From Streptococcus oralis (GTDB taxonomy: Bacteria > Bacillota > Bacilli > Lactobacillales > Streptococcaceae): a stretch of 39,088 nt of DNA. The notes beneath the pieces are model-generated. The model did no database searches and was not told the origin of the DNA. It saw only the letters and a list, made by a program, of their open reading frames with translations. The stretch is from positions 9,954 through 49,041 of the forward strand of contig NZ_KQ969554.1 in assembly GCF_001578945.1 (NCBI RefSeq), given 5' to 3'. Positions within the stretch are counted from its first letter, which is position 1; every line of letters starts with the position of its first letter. The translations under genes were made by a program, and so were the position numbers. This document shows positions 8,081-16,155 of this stretch, one piece after another.

Positions 8081-8105
8081 CTAGAAATAGCTAAACCTTA
8101 TTTTT
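8072..8105. terminator. Bidirectional terminator between the TDT gene and serS
   Basis: TAGCTA (8078-8083) pairs with TAGCTA (8088-8093) around a GAAA tetraloop. Outer pairs AAGGT/ACCTT flank one mismatch. There are T runs on the plus side (8101-8105) and on the minus side (the A run at 8068-8073). The stop codon of the TDT gene is part of the stem, and the hairpin sits just after the serS stop on the other strand. Confidence 0.75.
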
Positions 8106-9378
8106 ATGGTTTGATAACTTCAGCTCCACCCATATATGGACGAAGTACTTCTGGAATGGTTACAGAACCATCTGCATTTTGATAGTTCTCAAGAATAGCG
8201 GCTACTGTACGTCCAACTGCAAGTCCAGAACCATTCAAGGTATGAAGGAGTTTAACCTTGCCATCGGCTTCGTCACGGTAACGGATTTGAGCACGACGAG
8301 CTTGGAAATCTTCTGTATTTGAACAGCTTGAGATTTCACGGTAAGTATTTTGTGCTGGAATCCAAACTTCCAAATCGTAAGTCTTGGCAGCTGAGAAGCC
8401 CATGTCTCCAGTAGAGAGCGCAACGACACGATATGGAAGGTTGAGTTTTTGAAGGATGTTTTCAGCGTTGGCTGTCATTTTTTCCAATTCTTCGTAAGAT
8501 TCTTCTGGTTTGGCAAATTTGACCATTTCAACCTTGTGGAATTGGTGCAAACGAATCAAGCCACGTGTATCACGACCGGCAGAGCCAGCCTCAGAACGGA
8601 AAGATGGACTCATAGCGGTAAAGTAGATTGGTAGGTCTTTACCGTCAAGGATTTCATCACGGTAGTAGTTTGTAAGAGGCACTTCAGCTGTAGGAATGAG
8701 GACATAATTAGTGTCTTTCAATTCAAAAGTGTCTTCCTTAAATTTTGGATATTGACCAGTACCAAACATAGAATCGTGGTTAACCATGTAAGGTGTGATG
8801 ACTTCCGTATAGCCTTCTTTACCATGCTCATCCAACATAAAGTTGTAGATAGCGCGTTCCAAACGAGCTCCAAGACCTTTATAGAAGAGGAAGCGAGCGC
8901 CTGTTACTTTACCGCCACGTTCCCAGTCAAGGATACCCAAGTCTTCACCAAGATCCCAGTGAGCTTTTGGTTCAAAGTCAAACTCGCGCGGAGTCCCCCA
9001 ACGGCGGACTTCCACATTGTCATCTTCGTCAGCTCCGATAGGAACGCTGTCAGCTGGAATGTTTGGAAGAGTAGTGGTGAATTCTGTCAATTTAGCATCG
9101 ATATCCGCCAATTCAGCATCCAAGGCTTTGACTTCAGCAGATAGGGTTTGCATCGCAGCAATCTTATCATCGGCATTTTCCTTGTTGCGCTTAGCTTGGG
9201 CAATCTCAGCTGAAACTGTGTTACGTTCTGCTTTGAGCGTTTCAACCTTGACCAAGATGTCACGACGCTTAGCATCGATTTCTTTCATCTCGTTAAGGAT
9301 AGCAGCATCTACGCCACGTGTTGCCAATTTTTCAGCGACGGCATCAAAGTCTGTACGAATACGTTTGATATCTAACAT
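8104..9378 (-). CDS. serS: Seryl-tRNA synthetase
   Basis: This enzyme charges tRNA-Ser with serine, and tRNA-Sec where that exists. It has 424 residues. The N-terminal third is a charged helical region (residues about 25-105, rich in K/E/A) forming the long coiled-coil arm that grips the tRNA variable arm. The class II catalytic core follows, with motif 2 ([21 protein letters not shown]) and motif 3 ([20 protein letters not shown]). The ATG at 9378, followed by LDIKRIR, is the usual start; an upstream in-frame start at 9405 would lie inside the T-box terminator T tract and is rejected. Expression is under a T-box leader. The gene shares a terminator with the convergent TDT gene. Confidence 0.97.
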   Translation of the reverse strand: MLDIKRIRTDFDAVAEKLATRGVDAAILNEMKEIDAKRRDILVKVETLKAERNTVSAEIAQAKRNKENADDKIAAMQTLSAEVKALDAELADIDAKLTEFTTTLPNIPADSVPIGADEDDNVEVRRWGTPREFDFEPKAHWDLGEDLGILDWERGGKVTGARFLFYKGLGARLERAIYNFMLDEHGKEGYTEVITPYMVNHDSMFGTGQYPKFKEDTFELKDTNYVLIPTAEVPLTNYYRDEILDGKDLPIYFTAMSPSFRSEAGSAGRDTRGLIRLHQFHKVEMVKFAKPEESYEELEKMTANAENILQKLNLPYRVVALSTGDMGFSAAKTYDLEVWIPAQNTYREISSCSNTEDFQARRAQIRYRDEADGKVKLLHTLNGSGLAVGRTVAAILENYQNADGSVTIPEVLRPYMGGAEVIKP

Positions 9379-9393
9379 AAGAACTCCTTTATG

Positions 9394-9575
9394 AAAAAAG
9401 CACACCTAACAAAGCGTTGGAGTGGCAGAGCCACGGTTCCATCCAACTTCACAGGTGTGCACTTGATTGTGTATGTAATTGTTACTAACGGTAGAATTTC
9501 ACCTATCCCCTCTATCTGCTCGCAGCACCCGCAGACTTTCTGAAAGAAGGAGATAACTTACTTATCCGTTGCTAT
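9394..9575 (-). ncRNA. T-box leader of serS
   Basis: On the minus strand the 200-base leader has the parts of a T-box riboswitch: a long Stem I region (about 9475-9570) with a GTGCTGCGAGC distal loop, then the T-box-like sequence TGGAACCGTGG (complement of 9431-9441). It closes with a terminator made of GCACACCT and AGGTGTGC (9453-9460 with 9400-9407) followed by six T (9394-9399). Uncharged tRNA-Ser should pair with the T-box bulge and favour the antiterminator. A UCU serine codon followed by A (in GAAATTCTACC, near 9495-9505) is a plausible specifier, but I have not folded the RNA. Confidence 0.88.
9400..9460 (-). terminator. T-box terminator of serS
   Basis: The 8-base outer stem GCACACCT/AGGTGTGC encloses the antiterminator-forming T-box sequence and ends in a run of six T toward serS. 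Confidence 0.85.
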
Positions 9576-9576
9576 G

Positions 9577-9605
9577 ATTATACTAAAGTTTCTACTTTTT
9601 TGCAA
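9577..9605 (-). promoter_or_regulatory. Promoter of the serS T-box transcript
   Basis: On the minus strand TTGCAA (9600-9605) and a perfect TATAAT (9577-9582) are spaced by 17 bases. The -35 lies inside the last codons of the upstream DUF956 gene. Confidence 0.75.
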
Positions 9606-9963
9606 ATAGATTTTTAAGTTTTTGTCCAATGGTCTGGAGCAGAGTCGGAAGTTTTACGACCTTGTCGTTTCCTAATTTTTCCCGAGCGATTTTGAGGATA
9701 GCCCCAGAGTCTTTTGAGGCAAAGAGGAATTTTCCTTGATCAGTGAAGACTTCAAAGTGACGGCTGATTTTGCGGCCACTTACGTTGGCTCCGATTTGCT
9801 GAATACTGGACCAGGGGATTTGGATATATTGTTCGACATTGACATCAGGATAAAACTCTAAGGCTTGATCCCCGACGAGAAATTTCCCGACCTTTCCAGA
9901 GATAGAGAGGTAAGATGTTCCAGTAGTTTGCAGGTCAATGACTTTATTTAGTGATTGGGCCAT
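9592..9963 (-). CDS. DUF956 family protein
   Basis: This 123-residue cytoplasmic protein belongs to the DUF956 family, small proteins that in many Firmicutes are encoded with mannose-family PTS operons (sometimes called ManO). The typical segments are TGTSYLSISGKVGKFLVGDQALEFYPD, the beta-rich QIPWSSIQQIGANVSG and ISRHFEVFTDQGKFLFASKDSG; they suggest a PH-like or GRAM-like small beta domain. Here it is not beside a PTS operon but directly downstream of aspartokinase, two bases after its stop, so it is probably translated from the same transcript. The serS promoter overlaps its 3' end. Its biochemical function is unknown. Confidence 0.85.
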   Translation of the reverse strand: MAQSLNKVIDLQTTGTSYLSISGKVGKFLVGDQALEFYPDVNVEQYIQIPWSSIQQIGANVSGRKISRHFEVFTDQGKFLFASKDSGAILKIAREKLGNDKVVKLPTLLQTIGQKLKNLFAKK

Positions 9964-9965
9964 GA

Positions 9966-11330
9966 TTAGTCTTCCTTACTTTCATCGAAAAAGGCCTGAT
10001 AGAGAGCTTTGATAGCTGCTTTTTCTTGCTCTTTATTGACAACAAACATGATGGAAACTTCACTTGACCCTTGGGACATCATCTGGATGTTGATTTTATT
10101 CTCAGACAAAGCACGTGTTGCAGTAGCAGTTACCCCGATATGACTCTTCATCTTTTCTCCGACAATCATAATGATGGAAAGGTCGTGTTCGATTTCAGCA
10201 TGATCCACTTCAGCCTTTTGAACCAACTGACGAAGGATTTCTTCTTCCTTGATAGGAGTTAGTTCGCGAGAACGGAGAATGATTGAAAGATCATCGATAC
10301 CTGTTGGCATGTGTTCCCATCCGATGTTAAGATCTTCGAGAATTTGTAAGGCTTTGCGACCAAATCCAACTTCACGGTTCATGAGGTATTTCGACATGTT
10401 GATGCTGACGAATCCTGAGTCACCCGCAATCCCTACTACTGGGAATTTATCACTACTGTGTTCTAAAACAATGCGCGTACCTGGGTGGTCAGGGTTATTG
10501 GTATTCTTGATGACAAGAGGGATTTTTCCACGGTAGGCAGGGAGCAGGGCTTCATCGTGAAGGACTGAGAAACCTGCATAGGCCAACTCACGCATTTCAC
10601 GGTAGGTCAATTCAGGGATAGAGTGTGGTTGGTGGATAATACCAGGATGGGCAGCAAAGATACCATCGACATCTGTAAAGTTTTCATAAAGGTCGGCTTT
10701 GACACCTGCAGCGATGATGGAACCAGTGATATCTGAACCTCCACGTGAAAAAGTACAGATTTGATTTTCCTTAGTGACTCCAAAGAAACCTGGGATGACA
10801 AGGACCTCGTTGCTATCAGCCAAGCCTTCAATCTTGTCATAACTAGATGGGATGATACGTGCGTTTCCTGGTTCACTTGTGACAACGATTCCAGCTTCTC
10901 TTGGGTGAACATAGCGTGCATCGATGCCGTTTTGGTTAAAGTAGGCTGCAATGAGTTTAGCATTGTTATTTTCTCCAGCAGCTAGGAAGGTATCATAGAG
11001 AAATTCATTGTCCTCTATAGGAAGAGTTGCCAAGGCGCGAATGCTTTTAGAAATTTTTTCTAAAACAGCAGGTTTTAGCCCTAGTTCACTCACCATAGCG
11101 GCATAACGGTCTATAATCCAGCTTTGACTAGCGTTGATATCATTTCCCGCCACATAGTCGCGATAGTATTTAATCAAAGCATCGGTCACCTTGGTATCAT
11201 CAGCATTGCGTTTACCCGGTGCGGAAACGACCACAAAACGGCGCTCCTTATCACTTTTAACGATGTTTAAGACTTTTTCTAACTGACTAGCAGAGGCAAG
11301 CGAACTTCCACCAAATTTTACAACCTTCAT
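9966..11330 (-). CDS. Aspartate kinase
   Basis: This 454-residue enzyme phosphorylates aspartate, the first step toward lysine, threonine, methionine and diaminopimelate. The N-terminus has the kinase motif KFGGSSLA, and the central region has FSRGGSDITGSIIAAGVKADLYENFTDVDGI, the ATP/aspartate-binding segment. The last 150 residues hold two ACT domains (around VVGIAGDSGFVSINMS and IIMIVGEKMKSHIGVTATATRALSENKINIQMMSQG), which normally give feedback control by lysine or threonine. It is a single-function enzyme without a homoserine dehydrogenase domain. The start at 11330 has an AGGAGTCC ribosome site. It is transcribed away from fabM from a strong promoter. Which end product inhibits it cannot be read from sequence. 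Confidence 0.93.
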   Translation of the reverse strand: MKVVKFGGSSLASASQLEKVLNIVKSDKERRFVVVSAPGKRNADDTKVTDALIKYYRDYVAGNDINASQSWIIDRYAAMVSELGLKPAVLEKISKSIRALATLPIEDNEFLYDTFLAAGENNNAKLIAAYFNQNGIDARYVHPREAGIVVTSEPGNARIIPSSYDKIEGLADSNEVLVIPGFFGVTKENQICTFSRGGSDITGSIIAAGVKADLYENFTDVDGIFAAHPGIIHQPHSIPELTYREMRELAYAGFSVLHDEALLPAYRGKIPLVIKNTNNPDHPGTRIVLEHSSDKFPVVGIAGDSGFVSINMSKYLMNREVGFGRKALQILEDLNIGWEHMPTGIDDLSIILRSRELTPIKEEEILRQLVQKAEVDHAEIEHDLSIIMIVGEKMKSHIGVTATATRALSENKINIQMMSQGSSEVSIMFVVNKEQEKAAIKALYQAFFDESKED

Positions 11331-11359
11331 AAGGACTCCTCAAGTAAGTATTTTATACG

Positions 11360-11388
11360 ATTATAGCAGAAAGAGCGGCATTTTTCAA
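11360..11388 (-). promoter_or_regulatory. Promoter of the aspartokinase gene
   Basis: On the minus strand TTGAAA (11383-11388) and TATAAT (11360-11365) are spaced by 17 bases. The -10 is preceded by GC, as in the promoters at 29917 and 30706. Confidence 0.8.
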
Positions 11389-11462
11389 TGAAGAAAATAG
11401 TATAGTCTTTAGGCTAAAGTGAGCGTTTTTTATCAGCTGAGACACTTTCCTTTAGTTTTTCC

Positions 11463-11491
11463 TTGCCTCTTTATCTAAAAAAAGATATACT
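11463..11491 (+). promoter_or_regulatory. Promoter of fabM
   Basis: TTGCCT (11463-11468) and TATACT (11486-11491) are spaced by 17 bases. No TTTGA-N3-TCAAA FabT-type operator is visible here, so fabM may be outside direct FabT control. Confidence 0.7.
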
Positions 11492-11538
11492 TTGGTAATG
11501 AAATAATTTTATCACCTTACAAAAGAAAAGGAGAAGCT

Positions 11539-12324
11539 ATGAATCATATTCTATATCAGATCGTAGATGATCTTGCTATCATTACTTTGAATCGTCCCGA
11601 AGTGGCAAATGGTTTCCATATCCCAATGTGTGAGGAGATTTTAGAAGCTTTGACCTTAGCTGAGCAGGAACAAGCTGTTCAGTTTATCTTGATAAACGCG
11701 AATGGCAAGGTCTTTTCAGTTGGAGGAGACTTGGTTGAGATGAAACGAGCAGTGGATGAAGATGACATCCCTTCTTTGAATAAGATTGCAGAATTGGTCA
11801 ATACAATCTCCTATAAAATCAAGCAAATCCCTAAACCTGTTTTGATGGAGGTAGATGGAGCAGTTGCTGGTGCTGCAGCCAATATGGCAGTAGCAGTCGA
11901 TTTTTGTTTGGCGACTGATAAGGCAAAATTCATCCAAGCCTTTGTCGGAGTTGGCTTAGCGCCAGACGCTGGTGGGATTCATCTCTTGAGTCGTAGCATC
12001 GGGGTAACACGGGCTGCGCAACTTGCCATGACAGGAGAAGCTTTGACTGCGGAAAAAGCACTGGAATGGGGCGTGGTATACCGTGTTTGTGAAGCTGATA
12101 AATTAGAAAAAACACGGGAACAAGTTCTGAAGAAATTAAGACGAGGTTCAGCTAATTCCTATGCAGCCATTAAGAAGTTGGTTTGGGAAAGCCAATTTAA
12201 GGATTGGCAGAATTATGCTGAATTGGAATTGAAACTGCAAGAATCTTTGTCTTTGACTGAAGATTTTAAAGAAGGAGTTCGAGCTCATTCCGAAAGAAGA
12301 CGACCAAAATTTTCAGGAAAATAA
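11539..12324 (+). CDS. fabM: trans-2, cis-3-decenoyl-ACP isomerase (enoyl-CoA hydratase family)
   Basis: This 261-residue member of the crotonase superfamily corresponds by position and sequence to streptococcal FabM, which isomerises trans-2-decenoyl-ACP to cis-3-decenoyl-ACP and so starts unsaturated fatty-acid synthesis. Visible features are the oxyanion-hole segments ([13 protein letters not shown], about residues 54-66, and [23 protein letters not shown], about 104-126) and the [12 protein letters not shown] region that carries catalytic residues in the superfamily. The start has an AAGGAG ribosome site. It is the first gene of the fatty-acid cluster but is separated from fabT by a second promoter. 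Context and similarity favour the isomerase; a plain enoyl-CoA hydratase is the alternative. Confidence 0.9.
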   Translation: MNHILYQIVDDLAIITLNRPEVANGFHIPMCEEILEALTLAEQEQAVQFILINANGKVFSVGGDLVEMKRAVDEDDIPSLNKIAELVNTISYKIKQIPKPVLMEVDGAVAGAAANMAVAVDFCLATDKAKFIQAFVGVGLAPDAGGIHLLSRSIGVTRAAQLAMTGEALTAEKALEWGVVYRVCEADKLEKTREQVLKKLRRGSANSYAAIKKLVWESQFKDWQNYAELELKLQESLSLTEDFKEGVRAHSERRRPKFSGK

Positions 12325-12332
12325 AAAAATAC

Positions 12333-12361
12333 TTGCACAATTCTTTGGAGTTTGATATACT
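12333..12361 (+). promoter_or_regulatory. Promoter of fabT
   Basis: TTGCAC (12333-12338) and TATACT (12356-12361) are spaced by 17 bases. This second promoter begins the main fatty-acid operon. Confidence 0.75.
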
Positions 12362-12373
12362 TTTTGTGTCAAA
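12351..12373 (+). promoter_or_regulatory. Candidate FabT operator at fabT (degenerate)
   Basis: Half-sites TTTGA (12351-12355) and TCAAA (12369-12373) flank the -10 region. With the 3-base spacing of a normal FabT box, TTTTT-GTG-TCAAA (12361-12373) has one perfect half and one with two mismatches. It sits on the start point of transcription, a good place for repression and autoregulation, but the match is weaker than at fabK. Confidence 0.45.
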
Positions 12374-12414
12374 TGTTTTGAATGCAAAAGTTTTTTTGAG
12401 AAGGAGGGAATACT

Positions 12415-12849
12415 TTGGACTACCAACAAGTGAATGAGTATTTAACATCTATTTTTAATAATGTCCTTGTGATTGAGGAGGTTAGCTTACGAGGTAGTCG
12501 TTTCAAAGACATCTCCATCAAAGAAATGCACACGATTGATGTGATTGGCAAGTTCCCAGAGGCGACACCAAGTAAGGTTTCTAAAGAACTGATGGTCACT
12601 CTTGGAACTGTTACGACCAGCTTGAATAATCTCGAAAGAAAAGGTTATGTTGAGCGCATTCGTTCTGATCAGGATCGTCGTGTGGTCTACTTGCATTTGA
12701 CAAAGAAAGGTCGTTTGGTTCACCGTCTTCATAAACGTTTCCACAAGGCCATGGTCGAAAAAATTATCGATGGTATGAGTTCTGAAGAGATAGAAGTGAT
12801 GGGCAGGGGCTTGACTAACCTTTATCAATTTTTGGAGGATTTGAAATAA
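12415..12849 (+). CDS. fabT: MarR-family fatty-acid synthesis regulator
   Basis: This 144-residue winged-helix MarR-family protein matches streptococcal FabT, the repressor of the type II fatty-acid genes that binds DNA better when charged with long-chain acyl-ACP. The recognition region is [42 protein letters not shown] (about residues 55-98, helix-turn-helix plus wing). The start is a TTG at 12415 after a strong AAGGAGGG ribosome site, as annotated in S. pneumoniae; no ATG fits. Its stop overlaps the fabH start by one base (TAATG), so fabH translation is coupled. It probably represses its own operon and fabK onward. Confidence 0.95.
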   Translation: MDYQQVNEYLTSIFNNVLVIEEVSLRGSRFKDISIKEMHTIDVIGKFPEATPSKVSKELMVTLGTVTTSLNNLERKGYVERIRSDQDRRVVYLHLTKKGRLVHRLHKRFHKAMVEKIIDGMSSEEIEVMGRGLTNLYQFLEDLK

Positions 12850-13823
12850 TGGCTTTTGCAAAAATAAGCCAGGTTGCTCATTATGTTCCAGAGCAAGTGG
12901 TCACTAATCATGACTTAGCCCAAATCATGGATACAAGCGATGAGTGGATTTCAAGTCGGACAGGAATTAAACAAAGACATATCTCAAAAACAGAGTCTAC
13001 AAGTGACTTGGCGACAGAAGTTGCTAAGAGCTTGCTGGCTAAGGGGAGCTTAACAGCGGATCAGATTGATTTTATCATTGTAGCGACGATTACCCCAGAC
13101 TCGATGATGCCATCTACAGCAGCTCGAGTTCAGGCAAATATCGTAGCGCATAGAGCTTTCGCCTTCGATATGACAGCAGCTTGCAGTGGCTTTGTATTCG
13201 CTCTCTCAACTGCAGAAAAGTTTTTAAGCTCTGGACAGTTCAAAAAAGGGATTGTTATCGGGGCTGAGACCTTATCCAAGGCAGTTGATTGGTCAGATCG
13301 TTCAACAGCTGTTCTCTTTGGAGATGGTGCTGGTGGGGTTCTCTTGGAAGCGAGCGAAACACGTCATTTCCTTGTAGAAAGTCTCTATACGGATGGCTCG
13401 CGGAGCGAGTGTTTGACCTATGGTCAAACGGCTTTGGCTTCTCCTTTCTCAGATCAAAAAGCAGTTCCTGCTTTTTTGAAGATGGATGGACGAGCAGTTT
13501 TTGATTTTGCAAATCGAGATGTTGCTAGATCGATCAAAGAAACCATTGAAAATGGTCCAATCGCAGCATCGGAATTGGATTATCTCTTGCTTCATCAGGC
13601 AAATATCCGCATTTTGGATAAGATGGCTAAGAAAATCGGTGTAGATCGAGACAAGCTTCCTGCCAATATGATGGAGTATGGAAATACCAGTGCGGCAAGT
13701 ATCCCGATTTTGCTCTCAGAGTGTGTGGAGAATGGCAAGATTCGTTTAGATGGTAGCCAGACAATTCTCCTATCAGGCTTCGGTGGAGGTTTGACATGGG
13801 GCACACTCATTCTTACAATCTAG
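12849..13823 (+). CDS. fabH: 3-oxoacyl-ACP synthase III
   Basis: FabH condenses acetyl-CoA (or branched acyl-CoA) with malonyl-ACP to start fatty-acid synthesis. The 324-residue thiolase-fold enzyme shows the Cys-His-Asn triad: C112 in TAACSGF, H249 in LLHQANIR and N279 in YGNTSAAS. The C-terminal glycine-rich [10 protein letters not shown] is typical. It overlaps the fabT stop by one base. Its length and motifs are normal and nothing suggests loss of function. Confidence 0.96.
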   Translation: MAFAKISQVAHYVPEQVVTNHDLAQIMDTSDEWISSRTGIKQRHISKTESTSDLATEVAKSLLAKGSLTADQIDFIIVATITPDSMMPSTAARVQANIVAHRAFAFDMTAACSGFVFALSTAEKFLSSGQFKKGIVIGAETLSKAVDWSDRSTAVLFGDGAGGVLLEASETRHFLVESLYTDGSRSECLTYGQTALASPFSDQKAVPAFLKMDGRAVFDFANRDVARSIKETIENGPIAASELDYLLLHQANIRILDKMAKKIGVDRDKLPANMMEYGNTSAASIPILLSECVENGKIRLDGSQTILLSGFGGGLTWGTLILTI

Positions 13824-13880
13824 GTAATCATGTGGTAAACACATAGTTATAAATTTTTTATATTTTAAAGGAGTCCTATC

Positions 13881-14105
13881 ATGGCAGTATTTGAAAAAGT
13901 ACAAGAAATTATCGTTGAAGAACTTGGGAAAGACGCATCAGAAGTAACACTTGAATCTACTTTTGATGATTTGGATGCAGATTCATTGGACTTGTTCCAA
14001 GTAATCTCCGAAATCGAAGATGCTTTTGATATCCAAATCGAAGCAGAAGATAACTTGAAAACAGTTGGTGACTTGGTTGCCTACGTTGAAGAGCAAACAA
14101 AATAA
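13881..14105 (+). CDS. acpP: Acyl carrier protein
   Basis: This is the small acidic carrier that holds growing acyl chains on a 4'-phosphopantetheine arm. It has 74 residues, with the attachment serine S35 in the conserved DADSLD sequence. The four-helix acidic composition is typical. It follows fabH by 57 bases, a gap that holds a small imperfect stem (ATGTG/CACAT, 13830-13844) and a strong AAAGGAG ribosome site. It lies within the fab operon; the extra leader may allow its higher expression, but that is inference. Confidence 0.96.
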   Translation: MAVFEKVQEIIVEELGKDASEVTLESTFDDLDADSLDLFQVISEIEDAFDIQIEAEDNLKTVGDLVAYVEEQTK

Positions 14106-14129
14106 TTAACATATTACTAGAAGGAGTAG

Positions 14130-14154
14130 GGGAGACCCGCTCCCTCTTGTTTAG
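14130..14154 (+). terminator. Possible weak terminator/attenuator between acpP and fabK
   Basis: GGGAG (14130-14134) pairs with CTCCC (14140-14144) around ACCCG, with one more G-T pair, followed by TCTTGTTT. The stem is short, so some transcripts may end here after acpP while others continue to fabK. Confidence 0.35.
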
Positions 14155-14197
14155 GTAATAGTTTGAAATTCAAATGATAAACTCATCGAACTATTAC
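14155..14197 (+). repeat. 9-bp inverted repeat around the fabK operator
   Basis: GTAATAGTT (14155-14163) and AACTATTAC (14189-14197) are perfectly complementary with a 25-base interval that contains most of the FabT operator. It could form a DNA cruciform-like site or an RNA hairpin in the fabK leader. Confidence 0.7.
14160..14175 (+). promoter_or_regulatory. FabT operator in front of fabK
   Basis: AGTTTGA-AAT-TCAAAT is a perfect TTTGA-N3-TCAAA palindrome, the known form of the FabT box, placed 50-60 bases before the fabK start codon. A clear -35/-10 pair could not be fixed around it. Confidence 0.85.
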
Positions 14198-14222
14198 GTA
14201 AGCAAGGAATGATGGAGGCACT

Positions 14223-15197
14223 ATGAAAACACGTATTACAGAATTATTGAACATTGATTATCCTATTTTTCAGGGAGGAATGGCCTGGGTTGCTGATGGT
14301 GACTTGGCTGGTGCGGTATCAAAAGCTGGTGGTCTAGGGATTATCGGTGGTGGAAATGCACCTAAAGAGGTCGTAAAGGCTAATATTGATAAAATCAAAT
14401 CACTTACGGATAAACCTTTTGGTGTCAACATCATGCTCTTGTCACCCTTTGTAGAAGACATCGTTGATCTCGTGATTGAAGAAGGGGTTAAGGTGGTTAC
14501 AACTGGTGCTGGAAATCCAAGTAAATACATGAACCGTTTCCATGATGCAGGAATTACAGTTATTCCTGTTGTTCCAAGTGTTGCTTTGGCGAAACGCATG
14601 GAAAAAATTGGTGCAGATGCAGTTATTGCAGAAGGAATGGAAGCCGGTGGACATATTGGTAAATTAACAACTATGACCTTGGTACGTCAAGTTGCTGCAG
14701 CTGTTTCAATTCCAGTTATTGCAGCTGGAGGAATTGCGGACGGTGAGGGTGCCGCTGCAGGCTTTATGCTTGGCGCTGAGGCCGTTCAAGTCGGTACGCG
14801 TTTCGTAGTAGCTAAGGAATCCAATGCCCATCAGAACTATAAGGATATGATTTTGAAAGCTCGAGATATTGATACGACCATCTCTGCTCAGCATTTTGGT
14901 CACGCTGTACGGGCTATTAAAAATAAATTAACCCGTGATTTTGAAAAAGCCGAAAAAGAAGCCTTTAAGCAAGAAAATCCAGACTTGACTGTTTTTGATA
15001 ATCTAGGTGCAGGGGCTCTAGCCAATGCGGTTGTCCGTGGTGATGTGGAGAATGGCTCTGTCATGTCCGGTCAAATCGCAGGTTTGATCAGTAAGGAAGA
15101 AACAGTTGAAGAAATCCTAAAAGATCTATACTATGGGGCAGCTAAGAAAATTCAAGAAGAAGCAAAACGTTGGGCAGGAGTTGTAAGAAATGACTAA
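14223..15197 (+). CDS. fabK: Enoyl-ACP reductase II (FMN-dependent)
   Basis: FabK reduces trans-2-enoyl-ACP in the last step of each elongation round, using NAD(P)H and FMN. It replaces the triclosan-sensitive FabI in streptococci. The 324-residue TIM-barrel protein opens with the nitronate-monooxygenase-like IDYPIFQGGMAW, has AEGMEAGGHIGK with H144 (the catalytic histidine position in pneumococcal FabK) and the phosphate-binding AGGIADGEGAAAGFMLGAEAVQVGTRF. It overlaps fabD by 8 bases. A FabT operator precedes it, so it begins a regulated sub-operon. Confidence 0.96.
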   Translation: MKTRITELLNIDYPIFQGGMAWVADGDLAGAVSKAGGLGIIGGGNAPKEVVKANIDKIKSLTDKPFGVNIMLLSPFVEDIVDLVIEEGVKVVTTGAGNPSKYMNRFHDAGITVIPVVPSVALAKRMEKIGADAVIAEGMEAGGHIGKLTTMTLVRQVAAAVSIPVIAAGGIADGEGAAAGFMLGAEAVQVGTRFVVAKESNAHQNYKDMILKARDIDTTISAQHFGHAVRAIKNKLTRDFEKAEKEAFKQENPDLTVFDNLGAGALANAVVRGDVENGSVMSGQIAGLISKEETVEEILKDLYYGAAKKIQEEAKRWAGVVRND

Positions 15198-16110
15198 AAC
15201 AGCCTTTCTATTTGCGGGTCAAGGTGCTCAGTATCTAGGGATGGGGCGTGATCTCTATGATCGCTATCCTATTGTCAAGGAAACAATTGACCAAGCCAGT
15301 CAGGTTTTGGGTTATGACCTTCGTGACTTGATTGATAAGGAAGAAAGCAAGTTGAACCAGACTCGCTACACGCAACCAGCTATTTTAGCGACTTCGGTTG
15401 CTATTTACCGACTATTGAAAGAACAGGGCTATCAGCCGGATATGGTAGCAGGATTGTCCCTTGGAGAATATTCTGCTCTTGTAGCAAGTGGTGCCTTGGA
15501 CTTTGAGGATGCAGTTGCCTTGGTTGCTAAGCGTGGTGCTTATATGGAAGAGGCTGCACCTGTAGGCTCTGGAAAGATGGTTGCCGTCCTTAATACTCCA
15601 GTAGAAGTGATTGAGGAAGCTTGTGAAACAGCCTCTAAAGTTGGAGTAGTGACTCCAGCCAATTACAACACCCCAAGCCAAATCGTCATCGGTGGTGAGG
15701 TGGCTGCGGTTGACCGCGCAGTTGAACTCTTGCAGGAAGCAGGAGCAAAACGATTGATTCCTTTAAATGTATCGGGTCCTTTCCATACAGCCCTTCTCGA
15801 TCCAGCCAGTCAGCAACTAGCTGGTGCTCTTGAGGGAGTGAGTTTCTCTGACTTTATTTGCCCACTAGTCGGCAATACGGAGGCTGCTGTTATGGAAAAA
15901 GATCGAATCCAAGAGCTTTTGACGCGTCAGGTCAAAGAACCTGTTCGTTTTTATGAAAGTATTGCTGTGATGCAGGATGCTGGGGTGACCAACTTTATTG
16001 AAATTGGTCCTGGTAAGGTCCTATCAGGCTTTGTCAAAAAAATCAATAAAACAGCTCAGCTAGCTAACGTTGAAGACCAAGCAAGCTTGGATGCTTTGTT
16101 AGGAAACTAA
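15190..16110 (+). CDS. fabD: Malonyl-CoA:ACP transacylase
   Basis: FabD moves the malonyl group from CoA to ACP to supply elongation. The 306-residue protein has the N-terminal FLFAGQGAQYLGMG, the nucleophile S90 in GLSLGEYSAL and the partner H199 in SGPFHTALL. Its start overlaps the end of fabK by 8 bases, which suggests coupled translation. Normal family length. Confidence 0.96.
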   Translation: MTKTAFLFAGQGAQYLGMGRDLYDRYPIVKETIDQASQVLGYDLRDLIDKEESKLNQTRYTQPAILATSVAIYRLLKEQGYQPDMVAGLSLGEYSALVASGALDFEDAVALVAKRGAYMEEAAPVGSGKMVAVLNTPVEVIEEACETASKVGVVTPANYNTPSQIVIGGEVAAVDRAVELLQEAGAKRLIPLNVSGPFHTALLDPASQQLAGALEGVSFSDFICPLVGNTEAAVMEKDRIQELLTRQVKEPVRFYESIAVMQDAGVTNFIEIGPGKVLSGFVKKINKTAQLANVEDQASLDALLGN

Positions 16111-16155
16111 TGATCCCTTCTCCCACAAAATACAAGAGGAAACAGGAGAAATAGA

